From: Actinomycetota bacterium
Lineage (GTDB): Bacteria; Actinomycetota; Thermoleophilia; Solirubrobacterales; 70-9
Reading direction: 5' to 3'
NCBI GenBank assembly: GCA_005884985.1
Contig: VAYK01000083.1
Location: 1-7,030, forward strand
DNA length: 7,030 nucleotides
Positions within the stretch are counted from its first letter, which is position 1. Each line of letters begins with the position of its first letter. A program made the position numbers and the translations under genes. Below the pieces are notes generated by a model. The model was given only the letters and a program-made list of their open reading frames with translations. It was not told the origin of the DNA and ran no database searches. Shown piece after piece: positions 6,035-7,030 of the stretch.

Positions 6035-6516
6035 ATCTACGGCAGCGCTCTGGCAGCGATCGCGATCGTTGCCGCGGCGCTTTCCGCGTGCGGATCCTCG
6101 GTGGCGGCTCGGCGACCGCCGAGACCACCAACCCGGCGCCGGTCCACGGGACCTACTCGCCCACGATCGACCCGGCGAACTTCAGCCCCAGGGCCAGCCA
6201 GTGGAGCGGACCGACGACTGGTACACGCAGGACAGCCAGGGCTGGTACTTCGGCGAGGCCTCGTTTGACTACAAGCAAGGGCCTTCGTGAACAGCAGTGG
6301 CTCCTGGCAAGCCGGGGTAATGGCGCCCAGCCCGGGGTCATCATGGAGAGCGACCCGAAGCCGGGCGACGCCGATCGACAGGAGTACTACCCCGGCCATG
6401 CCCTCGACCAGGCCAAGGTGCTGTCAAGCGGCGGAGCCGTGAAGGTCCCGTACAAGTCGTTCCCTCACACCCTCGGGACGATCGAGCACACCTCCCTGGA
6501 GCCCCGATTCGCATGA
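6035..6516 (+). pseudogene. Decayed secreted lipoprotein, several frameshifts
   Basis: A lipoprotein signal is readable in one frame (6035-6100): IYGSALAAIAIVAAALSACG, with lipobox LSAC and acceptor Cys at 6089. The next frame gives SATAETTNPAPVHGTYSPTI then DPANF. A third gives ERTDDWYTQDSQGWYFGEAS then FDYKQGP, stopping at TGA 6288. FVNSSGSWQAGV follows in the first frame, then GAQPGVIMESDPKPGDADRQ, EYYPGHALDQAKVL, VKVPYKSF and TSLEPRFA, ending at TGA 6514. I remember this order from a family of uncharacterised actinobacterial secreted proteins in which about 60-70 residues (including a VDNPYFPL-like motif) separate DPANF from TDDWY; these are absent here. The usual continuation after LEPRFA is also gone. 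No start codon is in frame with the signal. Single-base losses near 6100, 6283 and 6318 explain three of the shifts. Function unknown. Confidence 0.65.
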
Positions 6517-6531
6517 CCTCGCGCGACTCCC

Positions 6532-6537
6532 TTGACA
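6532..6537 (+). promoter_or_regulatory. Lone TTGACA, possible -35 element
   Basis: An exact sigma-70 type -35 hexamer lies between the decayed lipoprotein gene and the kinase 3' end. At 16-18 bases downstream there is only GC-rich sequence with no TANNNT, and no + strand gene follows. It is probably chance. Confidence 0.12.
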
Positions 6538-6588
6538 GAGCGAGACACTGCGCGAGGGGAGCGATCGGGAGATTTCGGCGCGGGACGC

Positions 6589-7030
6589 CTAGCCAAACGG
6601 CACCCTAGCCACGAAGACGGCTCCGCCTGCGTTCTCCACATACTCCACGTCGCCCCCCAGAGCGCGTGCGAGCCTGCGGGCGAGCGCCAGCCCCAGCCCG
6701 GCACCGCCGTCGCCAGCCGAACCGTTGCCAGCGGCCGTGCCGCGGACTCCCGGCTCGAAGATTCCCTCCCGCTCACCGGCCTCCACGCCGGGCCCGTCAT
6801 CCGCGACCAGGAACTCGATCGCCTCCACCCCACCCTTCACGGACAACCTCACGGAGCGGCGCCCGTAACGGCAGGCGTTCTCCAACAGCGGCGCCAGGAT
6901 TCTCTCCGCGGCGTCGGCGTCCACGCCGACACGCAGAGGGGTCCGGGGCGGGGCGACGGTGATCCCGATCCCGCGCGCCCGCGCCAGGGCGGCACACGAC
7001 TCCCGCGCGCGCTCGGCCACCTCCATCGCA
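6589..7030 (-). CDS. Sensor histidine kinase, C-terminal ATPase domain (partial)
   Basis: The visible 146 or so residues are the HATPase_c domain of a two-component sensor kinase, which binds ATP and phosphorylates a conserved His in its own dimerisation domain. Counting from the first Met near the edge (codon 7026-7024), the N box is LLENACRYG (47-55, Asn50), the G1 box DDGPGV (76-81), an F-box-like GIFEPGVRG (88-96), and the G2 box GAGLGLALARRLA (108-120), closing with GGAVFVARVPFG. The lid is short and Gly/Ala-rich (about 97-108). All ATP-binding residues look intact. The frame stays open through the window edge, and that Met lies just before the ATPase domain, so the true start, His-containing domain and sensor region lie beyond base 7030. 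A response regulator would normally be adjacent, probably upstream of the kinase outside the window. Confidence 0.93.
   Translation of the reverse strand, partial: AMEVAERARESCAALARARGIGITVAPPRTPLRVGVDADAAERILAPLLENACRYGRRSVRLSVKGGVEAIEFLVADDGPGVEAGEREGIFEPGVRGTAAGNGSAGDGGAGLGLALARRLARALGGDVEYVENAGGAVFVARVPFG

Overview
The window is about 70% G+C and reads like chromosomal DNA of a high-GC actinobacterium. The closest feel, from remembered protein families and not from any search, is the Thermoleophilia (Gaiellales/Solirubrobacterales). Pointers are a RodZ-like helix-turn-helix membrane protein, a Flp-type pilin, a two-domain DUF427 protein, a short AraC regulator paired with a VOC protein, and the remnant of a secreted lipoprotein family with an 'SPTIDPANF' motif.

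Layout, left to right. Bases 1-245 hold no gene I can support, but contain a perfect ten-base Shine-Dalgarno sequence (131-140). A RodZ-like gene (246-1013, +) faces a lone Flp-type pilin gene (1138-1386, -), with two hairpins between them. A 222-base divergent spacer with no clear promoter follows. Next is a + strand run: a tandem DUF427 protein (1609-2475), a RibD-C/dihydrofolate-reductase-family gene broken by one missing base (2534-3111), a decayed DUF1579-like gene (3157-3420), an AraC-type DNA-binding protein (3505-3939) and a VOC protein (3979-4407), closed by a strong hairpin terminator (4437-4470). A membrane-bound diguanylate cyclase lies on the - strand (4539-5642). Two decayed genes follow: a sialidase/BNR-like C-terminus (- strand, about 5779-6013) and a lipoprotein (+ strand, about 6035-6516). 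The window ends in the C-terminal ATPase domain of a sensor histidine kinase (6589-7030, -), whose N-terminus lies beyond the edge.

I see no multi-gene pathway, mobile element, CRISPR array or RNA gene. The most distinctive feature is the concentration of broken genes. Four reading frames are interrupted, nearly always by loss of one or two bases, and two have also lost a central block. The intact genes between them (RodZ-like, DUF427, AraC, VOC, diguanylate cyclase, kinase) show no such damage, so real gene decay is the better explanation for most of it. The DHFR-family break alone could be a sequencing error. Working genes with possible links are the AraC-VOC pair (probably co-transcribed) and two separate signalling proteins, the c-di-GMP cyclase and the histidine kinase.
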